Shown one piece after another: positions 8,737 to 18,160 of a DNA stretch of 64,000 bases. The number at the start of each line of letters is the position of its first letter. The stretch's first letter is position 1. The stretch is from Flavobacterium ovatum (GTDB lineage: Bacteria; Bacteroidota; Bacteroidia; Flavobacteriales; Flavobacteriaceae): NCBI RefSeq assembly GCF_040703125.1, contig NZ_CP160035.1:1240001-1304000 (forward strand), given 5' to 3'. Position numbers and translations under genes: made by a program. The notes below the pieces were generated by a model that made no database searches, had not been told where the DNA came from, and worked only from the letters and a program-made list of their open reading frames with translations.

Positions 8737-9275
8737 AACAGCAATGGTATTAAACTATTGAGCCCCTTACTAAACCTTACTGCTTGTAAAAATAGTTACA
8801 TAATATCATTCGGAATTATTTTTCTCAAAAAGCACAATAGTCATTTTTTTTATTTCTAATTAGGCCGTATTAAAGCATCAATTGCTATGATTTTGTATGA
8901 ATTTATCAAATGCAAAATTCTTTCCATTAATTTTTTTTAACATTTATTAACAAACAGATTTATTTGTTATTTGTAGGAAATAACTATTGATAAAGGTGTT
9001 TTTTGGGAAAAGGGGTAATATTGGCTTAGTGAAAGGTAATGATTTTTTTTGCTTCAGCGGATATATTGCCTTATTTTGTATTTACCTCAAATAATTATAT
9101 ATAATGTAATTTTACATCAAAATTTTCATCATTAATTATTTTAATTATATTTTTTTTGATTTTAATGTAATTTAATTAAAATCTTCTCATTTAAATCTGA
9201 ATTGATTTATTAGAATAAAAACCAAAATTAGGTATTAAAAAAGAATACTTAATGAATTAAAAAACCAGTACTTAT
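8737..9275. other. AT-rich region upstream of susC
   Basis: A 539-bp gap with very high AT content and long T runs. It holds the promoter and leader of the SusC-SusD operon, but I see no clear TTG-N19-TAnnTTTG match. No ORF or RNA gene is recognisable. Confidence 0.5.
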
Positions 9276-12200
9276 ATGGAAAACAAAAAAACAATTTTAA
9301 CAAAAAAATTAACAGTCCTTTTAATGGTCGCTTTTTTTTGTTCTCAATCTTCAATTTGGGCGCAAATAAATAGTGTTCAGGGTGTGATCACCAGTGCCGA
9401 AGATGGTTTGCCAATCCCAGGAGTGACTATTTTTGTTAAGGGAACAAAAAACGGAACAAATACTAATTTTGATGGTCAATATTTGATTAGTGCCAAGAAA
9501 GGAGATATTTTAAAATTTAGTTATATAGGTTTTGAAACAGAGAATATTAAGGTAACATCAAACAAAATCAATGTGGCTCTAATAGCTCAAACAAAAGAGC
9601 TAGAGGAAGTCGTTGTTATCGGTTACGGAACTGTCAAAAAAAAGGAGTTAACCGGTGCTGTTGCACAAGTAAAAGCTAAGGATATCGATATGTTTGTCAA
9701 TCAAGATATTGCATCTTCCCTTCAAGGGCAAGTAGCAGGGGTAACTGTAGCTGCTGTGAGTGGAGAGCCAGGAGAGAGTTCTAGTATTCAAATTCGTGGA
9801 ATTACTTCATTAGGAGGGACAAACACCCCTTTGTTTGTTGTAGATGGTATACCGCAACAAGGAGATCCTAGATTAAGTCCTAGCGAAATTGAAACTATTG
9901 ATATATTAAAAGATGCGGCTTCGGCGGCGGTATATGGAACTAGAGGAGCTGCGGGGGTAATTTTAATTACAACCAAAAGAGGAAAAAGTGGAAAAGTGAG
10001 CATTAACTTGGATACTTCTAGCGGTTTTCAAATCTTAGGACAAGGAGTGCCATTAATGAATACCAACGAGAGAATAGCCTATGAATTGGCTCTTTTGGAA
10101 AATAATGTACCAGGAGCTGTAAATCCAGGTCCACACAGAAACCCAGACTGGTTGAATAATGATAACTCATTTGATGATAAGGTGATGGTTAACGGTGCTC
10201 AGACCAATCAATATGTTTTGAATGTATCAGGAGGCGCGCAAAATTTCTCATACAATCTAGTAGGTGGGGTTTTTGAGCAAGAAGGATTGGTGATAAATTC
10301 TGGATTTAAAAGATACAACGGAAGAGCAAATACGTCTTATAAAAATGATCAATGGGCTATTGATGCAGGTGTGGCTTTTTCTGTAGAAAACAGATTAAGA
10401 GCTAATAACAGTTTAGTGACCAATGCTATTCGTAGTCCAGCATATTTTCCTGAGGTAGATTTAGAGTCAGATATTGTTTATACTGATGCATTAGGAAGAG
10501 GTTCTGTCAATAATTTGGCTTTAAGCATGAAGAGAAAAGATGAAACTAATATGGATAGAATCAATGCTAATATAAGTATTACTAGAAATATTACCAAAGA
10601 ATTAAGTTTTGTAACTCGACTTGGAGCGGCTGTAATTAATCAAACAAGAAACGTATTTAGTCCTCAATATACAGAAATTGATATTGATGACAATGAGTCG
10701 AATACGGATCCAACTAAAAGTTTTGTTCAAGCAACCTCTACCAGAAGAACCACTTTGACATGGGATGGTAGTTTAAATTACAAAAAGAAATTCGGGAATC
10801 ATAGGGTTGGAGCTTTGGCTACAATGTCGTTGGATGAGAATAGTAGTGATGAGTTTACGGCATACAAACAAGGGGTGATAAACAATAGTATAGAGGTTCT
10901 TAATGGGGCTACGATTAACCCAGATGTGTATTCAGGCTTTAATTTTAAAACAAAAATCTTAGGATATTTAGGAAGGTTGCAATATGACTACAAAGGAAAG
11001 TATTTGGTGTCTGGAGTCATTAGGAAAGATGGTTCTTCAAAATTTGCAAAAGAGTACCGTTGGGGGACTTTTCCCTCTGTGTCTGGAGCTTGGAATATTT
11101 CAGATGAATCTTTTTGGAAAAAGTATAAAAAGACAGTCAACAGCCTTAAACTTAGGGTGAGTTATGGAACAGTAGGGAATCAAAGTTTTAGCCCTTATGA
11201 ATATAGTAGTAATATAGCTTTAGGAAGTGATTATATCTTTAGTGATCAAGATGTAGATGTTGCTTATGGTGCTGCCATACGTTCTTACGCCAATGCTGAT
11301 GTGAGATGGGAAACTTCTATTCAAAAAAACATTGGAATTGATGTTGCAATGTTTAAAAACAAAGTGAATCTAACGGCGGATTATTACCATACTAAGAAAG
11401 ATGATATGTTGTTTCCAGTGAGGCTTCCGGGTTCTGCAGGAGCTTACTATGATCCAATTTTGACTCTTAATGTGGGAGATATGACAAATAAAGGTTTGGA
11501 ATTGTCAGCAAGATACCGTGAGCGAATAGGAAAAAGTAATTTTAGCGTTAGTGCTACTTTTACCAAAAACACCAATAAAATTACGAGAATGGCTGGTGAT
11601 ATTGATTTGATATACAATTCAAACTCTGCTCTGCTAAACGGTGATCCGGCTTCGGTAGTTACTGCTTTGGCTGAAGGTTATGAAGCGGGTGCATTTTTCT
11701 TGTATGAAACGAATGGAGTGATACAGAGTCAAGAACAATTAGATGCCTATCAAAAATTCCCAACTAGAGCTACTGCGGCTTTGGGAGATTTGATTTATGT
11801 AGATCATAACGGTGATGGAGATATTACAGAAGCTGATAGACATTATCTAGGAAGTGGTTTAGCTGATTATGAAATTGGGTTTAACTTTAGATGGGACTAT
11901 AAAAACTTTGATTTTTATATGAACTGGTACGGAACTGTAGGATCCGAAATTATGAATGGATCTAAAGCTGCGGCTTACGCTACAGGTAATCATAAGGATT
12001 TGGTTAATCAGTGGACAACAGATAACCCAACTTCTCAAATTCCGTTGAATAAAGGAGATAATAAGAGCGGTAGTTTCAATTATAGAGGTTTTACTGATCA
12101 ATGGCTAGAGAGCGGTGATTATTTAAGACTTAAACTACTTTCTGTAGGATATTCAATTCCGTCCAATGTGGTTAACAAACTAGGTATTTCTAATTTAAGA

Positions 12201-12353
12201 ATATTTATTTCGGCTCAAAACCCATTAACAATCACTAAATACTCAGGTTTTGACCCCGAAGTTGGGGGTAACAATGTAGCAAGAAGAGGAGTAGATGCTT
12301 CTAGGTATCCGTTGGCTGCTTTGTATACTTTGGGTGTTAAACTAAAATTTTAA
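9276..12353 (+). CDS. susC: SusC/RagA-type TonB-linked outer-membrane transporter
   Basis: A 1025-aa protein. A signal peptide (about 1-30) is followed by a carboxypeptidase-regulatory-like domain at about 33-115 (GVITSAEDGLPIPGVTIFVKG). A TonB-box-like stretch follows (LEEVVVIGYGTVKKKELTGA). The plug spans about 120-240, with SLQGQVAGVTV, IQIRGITSLGG, PLFVVDGIP and AVYGTRGAAGVILITTKRG, all SusC hallmarks. The rest is a 22-strand-type beta-barrel ending in an aromatic-terminated strand (LGVKLKF). It imports oligosaccharides, powered by TonB, with the SusD partner encoded five bases downstream. It heads a probable polysaccharide utilization locus. Confidence 0.95.
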   Translation: MENKKTILTKKLTVLLMVAFFCSQSSIWAQINSVQGVITSAEDGLPIPGVTIFVKGTKNGTNTNFDGQYLISAKKGDILKFSYIGFETENIKVTSNKINVALIAQTKELEEVVVIGYGTVKKKELTGAVAQVKAKDIDMFVNQDIASSLQGQVAGVTVAAVSGEPGESSSIQIRGITSLGGTNTPLFVVDGIPQQGDPRLSPSEIETIDILKDAASAAVYGTRGAAGVILITTKRGKSGKVSINLDTSSGFQILGQGVPLMNTNERIAYELALLENNVPGAVNPGPHRNPDWLNNDNSFDDKVMVNGAQTNQYVLNVSGGAQNFSYNLVGGVFEQEGLVINSGFKRYNGRANTSYKNDQWAIDAGVAFSVENRLRANNSLVTNAIRSPAYFPEVDLESDIVYTDALGRGSVNNLALSMKRKDETNMDRINANISITRNITKELSFVTRLGAAVINQTRNVFSPQYTEIDIDDNESNTDPTKSFVQATSTRRTTLTWDGSLNYKKKFGNHRVGALATMSLDENSSDEFTAYKQGVINNSIEVLNGATINPDVYSGFNFKTKILGYLGRLQYDYKGKYLVSGVIRKDGSSKFAKEYRWGTFPSVSGAWNISDESFWKKYKKTVNSLKLRVSYGTVGNQSFSPYEYSSNIALGSDYIFSDQDVDVAYGAAIRSYANADVRWETSIQKNIGIDVAMFKNKVNLTADYYHTKKDDMLFPVRLPGSAGAYYDPILTLNVGDMTNKGLELSARYRERIGKSNFSVSATFTKNTNKITRMAGDIDLIYNSNSALLNGDPASVVTALAEGYEAGAFFLYETNGVIQSQEQLDAYQKFPTRATAALGDLIYVDHNGDGDITEADRHYLGSGLADYEIGFNFRWDYKNFDFYMNWYGTVGSEIMNGSKAAAYATGNHKDLVNQWTTDNPTSQIPLNKGDNKSGSFNYRGFTDQWLESGDYLRLKLLSVGYSIPSNVVNKLGISNLRIFISAQNPLTITKYSGFDPEVGGNNVARRGVDASRYPLAALYTLGVKLKF

Positions 12354-12358
12354 ATGAT

Positions 12359-14104
12359 ATGAAAAAAAAGATATATTTTATAGTAGGGTTCATAGCAATG
12401 GCAGGTGTTTTTCAATCTTGCTCGGATAGCTATTTAGAAGAAGAGAACCCTAATACGATTTCGTCCGATATTTATTGGTCCAACTTAACGGAGTCTGATG
12501 CAAATCTTACCTCTGTTTACGGTGCGATGTTGAATAATTATTTGTACTCAGTAGACTTTGAAGCATGGAGAAGTGATTTGGCTTTTCCAAAAGATAGAGA
12601 CTTACCTTATGAGCTAGGGATGCCTTGGTATAACAAATCATACAATAACAATGTAAAAGATTTCGAAAAAAGCTGGAACGCTATGTACCAAGTGATTTTT
12701 AGAGCTAATCAAGTTATTGAAGGTTTGAATGGAATGACTGCAGACTTGAAAAGCCAAAAACAATGGACAGAGCAAATGGCTCAAGCCCGTTTTTTTAGAG
12801 GATTAATGCATTTTTATATGCATTCCAATTACAATCAAGGACGAATAGTGATCAGGGATAAAAACCCAGTAAAACTAGAAGAATTTTCAAAAAAACTATC
12901 TAGTTCGTCTGAAGTGCTTAAGTTCTTTAGAGATGATTTGTTATATGCTTACAATAATTTGCCAGATAAATTTGATCAAAAATCAAGAGTAACCGCAGGT
13001 ACTGCTGCTATGGTTTTGGGGAAAAGTTTTTTGTATACCAAAGAGTATGATGATTCGATGTTCTATTTGAAAAAGGTTATTGGAAATCCTGCTTATGGAT
13101 ATCAATTATTAAAAGGGGATAATGTTAAGCTGCTTTTTACAGGTGAAGGAGATTTTAATTCAGAATCAATTCTAGAAATCAACTATTCGGCTGTACACCA
13201 AACTCAAGAAGGAACATTTGATGAGGAGAGTTTCTTTAATCGTTTTGCTAGGTATTTTGCTCCTGCTGGAACCATCAAGGGGCAAGCGTCAGTTGTACCT
13301 TCGGCCTGGTTGACTTATGCTTACCAAAGTGAAGAATTAGATTCACAGGATGCTAGGAATTATGTTGATAATGGTACTGGAGGGAAAAAATTGCGTAATG
13401 TGCCTTTGAGGGCTTCTCAATATGTTGCTTTAGTAAATGATGAGCAATCGAAATATTATAAGGCAGCTACGGCTAATGAGCTTGTTACCTTTGGAGGAAC
13501 AACCTTTTCCTATTTCAAAAAATTCACTAATCACGATATCGTGGCCTCTGAGCAAGACATCTTGGAAACAGGTTTTAAATCGGGGAAAAATTTAGTGATT
13601 TATAGATTAGCAGATGCGTATTTAATGCAAGCCGAATGTTTGACACAAACAAATGATTTGGAAGGGGCTAAGAAGCTTATAAACGAAATCCGTATGCGTT
13701 GGGGGTTAATGCTACTTGGGGAAGATGACGGTTCTGGTCATGATTTTGATGAGGAAATTTACACTCAAGCCAGTTTGATGGAGCATATTATGCACGTAGA
13801 AAGACCTTTGGAGTTAAGCTGTGAAGGATATGCAGAAAGATCAGTCGACTTAAGAAGATGGGGGATTTCTAAAAAAAGATACCAAGATTTAGCGCTATTG
13901 GATTTTAATCTAATAGACTATACTACTCAAAAAGGAATTAAGCGTAGTAGTAGTTTGTTGCAAAAAGGTTTAAGTGCAGATCCTTCAAATCTTAAGATTT
14001 CAATCAAAGAGTATACTGATGCTGCTGCAAATTACAATACGGGTTTGAATGATTATCTGCCCTTACCAATTTCAGAGGTTTTGTATAATCAAAATTCAAA
14101 ATAA
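12359..14104 (+). CDS. susD: SusD/RagB-type glycan-binding lipoprotein
   Basis: A 581-aa surface lipoprotein: the signal peptide ends GVFQSCSD with the lipid-modified Cys at about residue 21, followed by acidic residues that often direct flavobacterial lipoproteins to the surface. The SusD N-terminal domain shows YLEEENPNTIS and WNAMYQVIFRANQVIEGL. The RagB/SusD C-terminal block has ERPLELSCEGYAERSVDLRRWG, the conserved family signature. It starts five bases after susC and forms the lid of the SusC transporter. The glycan it binds is not readable from sequence. Confidence 0.95.
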   Translation: MKKKIYFIVGFIAMAGVFQSCSDSYLEEENPNTISSDIYWSNLTESDANLTSVYGAMLNNYLYSVDFEAWRSDLAFPKDRDLPYELGMPWYNKSYNNNVKDFEKSWNAMYQVIFRANQVIEGLNGMTADLKSQKQWTEQMAQARFFRGLMHFYMHSNYNQGRIVIRDKNPVKLEEFSKKLSSSSEVLKFFRDDLLYAYNNLPDKFDQKSRVTAGTAAMVLGKSFLYTKEYDDSMFYLKKVIGNPAYGYQLLKGDNVKLLFTGEGDFNSESILEINYSAVHQTQEGTFDEESFFNRFARYFAPAGTIKGQASVVPSAWLTYAYQSEELDSQDARNYVDNGTGGKKLRNVPLRASQYVALVNDEQSKYYKAATANELVTFGGTTFSYFKKFTNHDIVASEQDILETGFKSGKNLVIYRLADAYLMQAECLTQTNDLEGAKKLINEIRMRWGLMLLGEDDGSGHDFDEEIYTQASLMEHIMHVERPLELSCEGYAERSVDLRRWGISKKRYQDLALLDFNLIDYTTQKGIKRSSSLLQKGLSADPSNLKISIKEYTDAAANYNTGLNDYLPLPISEVLYNQNSK

Positions 14105-14121
14105 TCTAAAAAAAAGTCTAG

Positions 14122-15807
14122 ATGAAAAACATAAAAAATATAGTATTATTAACGGTAGTCTTTCTTTTTACATTAAGTTGTGCGAATGAATATGAAGCAC
14201 CATACGATGATTACTCCAGTTTTGGTTGGTACACCAGTCAGAGTTTTAAAGATTCCGATTATGTGTTGAGTGAAGGTAAATTTATTACTTTTTTGGATGC
14301 CTCTCAAAATGCAATTAGTCATGAATGGGTTATCCCTGAGTCAGGTAAGTTTTTGAGTGGAAAATTCACCTCTTTAATGACCGATTTTTCTAAATTTATA
14401 GTTGCAGGAAACGAAAAAAGCAGCTCAGATAACGCTGTAAATGTATTATTTACAGAGCCAGGTGATTATGAAGTGTTGTTGAAAAATGTCTTTAAGTACG
14501 AAGTAGAAGGTGCTGTCAAAGAGGGTGAAAACTGGGTAGTTAAAAAGATATTTACGGTCAAAGTATTTCCAAATATTAGTCCTGCTTGCAAAGTATATAA
14601 GTATGATTATAGTGTAGACCCTATTAACCCTCCTTTGGTTGAGGTATTGTCTCTTACTGAGGCTCAGCTTCCTGTGGTAGAAGGAATGGCGACATGGAAA
14701 ACTGTGACAATAGAAGCGGGGGAAGAACTTGTTTTTGTGGATCTATCCACTACGGGGAACCCTAACACTAGAACTTGGTTTACAGTGGGTGGCAAGCCAG
14801 AACAAAGTAGTAATGAGACCTCTAATATAAAATACAATAAACCAGGAGATTATACTGCTTCAATGGAGATTAAAAGAAATGGAGATGGTGTGCCAGAAGC
14901 AACCGTATCTAAGTTAATTCCTCTAAAGATAAAAGTGATCCCTTCAACAAAAGATTTTGTTCAAGATGGTAAAGTGACCATCAGTAATAAGGTTATTTCG
15001 TTTAGTGTTACTGGTGAGGTAGAATCAGTTGATAATATTGCTGCCAATTTTGTGGTGCATGTAACCAATGATGTTTCGCCTGTTGCGTTTGATGAAAATG
15101 TTGCTGTGGCTGGGGTTGCGATAAGTGTTGTTGATCCATCAATTATTACTGTTACTCTTAAGGAGGAATTGTATAATACGGATATTGTTACCTTGTCTTA
15201 TAATGCGGGTAGCATTGTGTCAGTTGACGATCGAGTTTTAAAAAGCTTTGGTCCTGTTGCAGTAATGTTAGGGTCAGGGAATAATGCTCTCGAGTCTAGT
15301 TTTGCTGGATTCGAAAAAGTAAGTGGTAATTATAAAGCAGCCTTTGTAGCGGGTTGGTTTGTGGGTAATAAAAATGGAACGGCTGGTGACCCTACTTATC
15401 AGCGTACTACATCAAGAGCTTATGAAGGAACAGCGAGTATGCAATATACCGTACCGGTAGGTGGAGTGGAATCTTTGAAATTACAAGGAACAAATTTCTC
15501 TAAACCCGACGGAATTCCTGCAGGTACCTATATTGTTTCTTTTAGAGTTTATCTAGAGGCTGGAAATACTATTAAACAATTTAATACCATATTAGATGGG
15601 CCTTCATTTCAGCTTGATAATTGGGATGTGTCTTCTTTGCCTACAGGCGAGTGGGTGCTAATGACCAAAGAAATTACTACTGATGCTATTATTTCAGGAA
15701 CTAAGTTTAGAATTGCAATGGAGCCGGATATTAATCCTGGTGCCGTGGTTGGACAAAGTATTTTTTGGGATGATTTGAAATGGATAAAACTCAATTATAG
15801 AAATTAA
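14122..15807 (+). CDS. PUL surface lipoprotein with PKD-like domains and C-terminal jelly-roll
   Basis: A 561-aa lipoprotein (LFTLSCANEYEAPY, Cys at about 20 followed by Asn and Glu). Two PKD-like modules are suggested at about 40-150 (AISHEWVIPESGKF, NVLFTEPGDYEVLLKNVF) and 195-275 (ELVFVDLSTTGNPNTRTWF, IKYNKPGDYTASMEIKR). A Big-like segment follows (about 285-390). The last 170 residues, ending IFWDDLKWIKL, look like a CBM-type jelly-roll. It is the third gene after susC-susD and most likely a SusE-position glycan-binding protein (SGBP). No catalytic motif was seen. A strong terminator follows. Confidence 0.88.
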   Translation: MKNIKNIVLLTVVFLFTLSCANEYEAPYDDYSSFGWYTSQSFKDSDYVLSEGKFITFLDASQNAISHEWVIPESGKFLSGKFTSLMTDFSKFIVAGNEKSSSDNAVNVLFTEPGDYEVLLKNVFKYEVEGAVKEGENWVVKKIFTVKVFPNISPACKVYKYDYSVDPINPPLVEVLSLTEAQLPVVEGMATWKTVTIEAGEELVFVDLSTTGNPNTRTWFTVGGKPEQSSNETSNIKYNKPGDYTASMEIKRNGDGVPEATVSKLIPLKIKVIPSTKDFVQDGKVTISNKVISFSVTGEVESVDNIAANFVVHVTNDVSPVAFDENVAVAGVAISVVDPSIITVTLKEELYNTDIVTLSYNAGSIVSVDDRVLKSFGPVAVMLGSGNNALESSFAGFEKVSGNYKAAFVAGWFVGNKNGTAGDPTYQRTTSRAYEGTASMQYTVPVGGVESLKLQGTNFSKPDGIPAGTYIVSFRVYLEAGNTIKQFNTILDGPSFQLDNWDVSSLPTGEWVLMTKEITTDAIISGTKFRIAMEPDINPGAVVGQSIFWDDLKWIKLNYRN

Positions 15808-15832
15808 GTTTAAAACCAATAATTTTAAAAAA

Positions 15833-15865
15833 AGGTTATAGTATTGCGGTGTGATACTATAACCT
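15833..15865 (+). terminator. Terminator of the susCD operon
   Basis: Stem AAGGTTATAGTAT / ATACTATAACCTT with a 7-base loop, followed by TTGTTTT. It lies 25 bases after the third PUL gene. Confidence 0.85.
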
Positions 15866-15974
15866 TTTGTTTTGAAAAAGAATGGATTAGGTTTTATTAA
15901 GGGGATGGGAGAATATTATTCTATTTTTTACTTCTCTAAGTCATTTTTTTTTGAGTTATTTGCAAACCTTAATT

Positions 15975-16061
15975 AGAGAGGTGTCTGAGTGGTTGAAAGA
16001 GCTAGCCTGGAAAGCTAGTATATGGGCAACTGTATCGAGGGTTCGAATCCCTTCCTCTCTG
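15975..16061 (+). tRNA. tRNA-Ser (GGA anticodon)
   Basis: An 87-nt gene. The acceptor stem AGAGAGG pairs with CCTCTCT. The anticodon stem is CTAGC/GCTAG with loop CTGGAAA, so the anticodon is GGA, reading UCC and UCU. A long variable arm is present (TATATGGGCAACTGTATC), as expected for class II Ser tRNA, and the T arm is GAGGGTTCGAATCCCTT. The discriminator is G and CCA is not encoded. A terminator hairpin starts 11 bases downstream. Its 3' end is repeated in the flanking tandem array. Confidence 0.95.
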
Positions 16062-16071
16062 CAAGAAAATG

Positions 16072-16100
16072 AATGCTTCCTGAAAGGGAAGCATTTTTTG
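16072..16100 (+). terminator. tRNA-Ser terminator hairpin
   Basis: AATGCTTCC / GGGAAGCATT stem followed by a T-run. Copies recur at about 17681-17709, 17855-17882 and, isolated, 20053-20082. Confidence 0.85.
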
Positions 16101-16185
16101 TTTTAGGGCGTGACCAACTTTTTTGTTGGTCTAAGCGGTACAACAAAAAAGGGGATCATAACGAAAACCTGTGGAGTGGAACAAA

Positions 16186-17178
16186 TTAAGCATATATATT
16201 AGTTAGTCTAAACAGGAAGTATTCTATATTTCTAACTCCTCTGAATTTTGATCTGAATGCTTTTATTTTGGCATTGAATGATTCTGCAGAGGCATTAGTA
16301 CTTCTATTGTCAAAATAATTTAATATGGTCTGATAATGATTTGTAATTGTACGAGAGATTGTGCCGAAAGATTTGAATCCGGATTGATCTACTTTTTCAT
16401 GCCATTTGGCTAGTTTTGCAAACCCAATGATTTTGTCAGTTGTTTTTTCAAAGATAGTACGCAAATCTTGTGCTAAATCGTATGCTTTTAAAATGTCTGG
16501 ATATAATTCAAACAATAAAGTGGCACGTTGCGTTTGGTTATGCGTCCATCTTGATTTGTTTTTGTATAAGAAATAACGACTTCTAGCGAGTAATTGCTTA
16601 AGTGTATCTCCATTTGAAAGTATTTGAGATTCGAAATTAGATTTGCTTTTTTTTGCTTTTTCAATAGCATTATTTTCTTGATCGATAGCTTCCCAACGAT
16701 ATTTAATCCTGATTTCCTGTAAAGCCTCTGTAGCTAGTTTTTGAACATGAAATCGATCTGTGACACGAGTTGCATTAGGAAAGCATTTTTTGGCAATCAA
16801 ATTCATATTTCCCGCCATGTCTAAAGTTATTTCCTGAACTAGATTTCGTTGTTTAAGAGCGATTTTTTCTATAACTGCAATAACTGTATCGGCTTTAGTT
16901 CCTGCAATCATAGCTACAATAGTTCCCTTTCTCCCTTTTCCAGATTTGTTAGTTAAAATAGTATAGAGTTCGCCATTTGAAAGGGAGGTTTCATCTATTG
17001 ACAGGTTCTTTCCAATGTTTTGCGGAAAAACAAGCCATTTTTTAGCATGTTTTATTTGATCCCAAGCTTTAAAATCACTTAAAAAGTCTTTGTATTGACA
17101 TTGGAGGTTTCTACCAGAAACTCCATAGAAAGAAGCAATAGTATTACAATCATTTGGACTAGAATCTATTGATCTCTT
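16186..17178 (-). CDS. ISAon1-like transposase, catalytic ORF B
   Basis: An open frame of 330 codons from 17178 with no in-frame ATG until 16911, so it is probably made by frameshift or an unusual start. Its N-terminal part contains SFYGVSGRNLQCQYKDFLSDF. The DDE_Tnp_ISL3 features follow: LSIDETSL (first Asp), ITLDMAGNMNL and CFPNATRVTDRFHVQKLATEA (second Asp with DRFHV), and NASAESFNAKIKAFRSKFRG near the C-terminus (Glu). It carries out cut-and-paste transposition. It overlaps ORF A by about 20 bases in the +1 frame. Confidence 0.88.
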   Translation of the reverse strand, partial: KRSIDSSPNDCNTIASFYGVSGRNLQCQYKDFLSDFKAWDQIKHAKKWLVFPQNIGKNLSIDETSLSNGELYTILTNKSGKGRKGTIVAMIAGTKADTVIAVIEKIALKQRNLVQEITLDMAGNMNLIAKKCFPNATRVTDRFHVQKLATEALQEIRIKYRWEAIDQENNAIEKAKKSKSNFESQILSNGDTLKQLLARSRYFLYKNKSRWTHNQTQRATLLFELYPDILKAYDLAQDLRTIFEKTTDKIIGFAKLAKWHEKVDQSGFKSFGTISRTITNHYQTILNYFDNRSTNASAESFNAKIKAFRSKFRGVRNIEYFLFRLTNIYA

Positions 17179-17515
17179 TTAAAAAAGACGCAAACTCCTG
17201 TGTTACACGAGTTCCGTCTGCTACTAAATTCCAATCTCTAAAAACAACTTTACCAGTGTCTTCATTAAGCCATCTTCTACGAGTGATATGAAGATATACT
17301 TTATGACCGCGGATAGGGAAATCCTGGACTGTTATTTCATCGAAGAATCCTTTTGAACTTAATTTGTTTTGACGATATTCTTTTGGTAGTGAATTAATCT
17401 CTTTTAGATAAAGATGGAGTGCTTCATTTTCCTTTTTATAAGAAGTAAGTTCAAAATAGTTTATTATTATCTCAGGTAGTAATAATTTTAGGATCTCATT
17501 AAAAGAATCTTGCAT
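17159..17515 (-). CDS. ISAon1-like transposase N-terminal region, ORF A
   Basis: A 118-aa protein resembling the ISAon1 transposase N-terminal region found in Bacteroidetes, with the signature FPIRGHKVYLHITRRRW and FRDWNLVADGTRVTQEFASFL. This region is probably the DNA-binding portion. It ends at a TAG at 17161. Near its end the sequence TCTTTTTTAAAAGAG is a homopolymer-rich slip site where ribosomes could enter the ORF B frame. It is an ordinary component of this IS type and does not imply decay. Confidence 0.85.
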   Translation of the reverse strand: MQDSFNEILKLLLPEIIINYFELTSYKKENEALHLYLKEINSLPKEYRQNKLSSKGFFDEITVQDFPIRGHKVYLHITRRRWLNEDTGKVVFRDWNLVADGTRVTQEFASFLKEINRF

Positions 17516-17590
17516 TGGGAAAAGATTTTAAAATACAAATATCCTTATTTAAATATTTCCCCACAACTTTTTGTCTTGATCCAAAAAAGG

Positions 17591-18160
17591 CTTAGGCATG
17601 AAATGCCAAGCGCTCATGGGAATGTGAGACGCCCCTTTCAGGGAAAACCAGAGGTAATCCCTTCCTCTCTGCATAAAATGAGTGCTTCCCGAAGGGGAAG
17701 CATTTTTTGTTTTAGTGCGTGCCCAACTTTTTTGTTGGTCTAAGTGGTAAAACAAAAATGGCTTAGGTTAGGATATACAAAGTAATCATTTATTTTTGGA
17801 ACGCCTTGATCTGGAAATGCCAGAGGTAACCTCACCTTGACTACTAGTAAAATGAATGCTTCCTGAAAGGGAAGCATTTTTTGTTTTAGAGAACAAATTT
17901 TTACTCCACTAAACAGTATTGCAAAAAAAATATTAGGAAGAAGTGGCAAGGATTGATTCGTTTGTTGAAGAAAACAGTAGGATACTTTAGTTTTTTAGTC
18001 AAAAGAGTTAATAGAATAAAAATACATTTGTATTTGAAAAACGTACATCTTAATAGAGTATGTTTGGTAATCAGTATTTTAGTTAGATTAATTGTCTAAA
18101 ATTTTGTAGCTTTATAGTGTCTGTTTTTGCCAAAAAGTAAAAGAGTTAGCAGATTAAACC
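17591..18160. other. Repeat-rich spacer after the IS
   Basis: Up to 17890 this is the rest of the tandem tRNA-Ser repeat. 17891-18160 is AT-rich; a frame free of stops runs at about 17895-18100 but lacks a start codon and any recognisable motif, so I do not call it. No promoter is clear. Confidence 0.5.

Larger units (their letters stand above)
16153..17582 (-). mobile_element. ISL3-family (ISAon1-like) insertion sequence, 1430 bp
   Basis: Both ends begin GGATCA followed by a related sequence: GGATCATAACGAAAACCTGT on the left, GGATCAAGACAAAAAGTTGT on the right (reverse complement), about 15 of 21 identical. An exact 8-bp target duplication AAAAAAGG flanks the element (16145-16152 and 17583-17590). 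Eight bp is the usual ISL3 target size. It encodes two overlapping ORFs, the N-terminal region and the DDE transposase. It is inserted in the first unit of the tRNA-Ser tandem repeat. The clean target duplication indicates a fairly recent and structurally complete insertion. Confidence 0.9.
16046..17890 (+). repeat. Degenerate ~172-bp tandem repeat of the tRNA-Ser 3' end and terminator
   Basis: AATCCCTTCCTCTCTGCA at 16046-16063 (in the tRNA) recurs exactly at 17656-17673. A weaker third version (GAGGTAACCTCACCTT) begins at 17823. With the IS and one target copy (1438 bp) removed, the spacing is 172 bp, and the next unit is also 172 bp. Each unit carries the hairpin GCTTCC...GGAAGC-ATTTTTTG. 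The first two also carry CCAACTTTTTTGTTGG. Confidence 0.8.

Noticed and set aside
17510..17743. 77-aa plus-strand ORF
   Set aside because: It reads antisense or repeat DNA (IS end and tRNA-Ser tandem repeat). Its C-terminus (MSASRRGSIF...) is the repeated terminator translated.
17895..18100. Open frame without start codon in the spacer after the IS
   Set aside because: No start codon and no recognisable domain, and AT-rich sequence gives such frames by chance.
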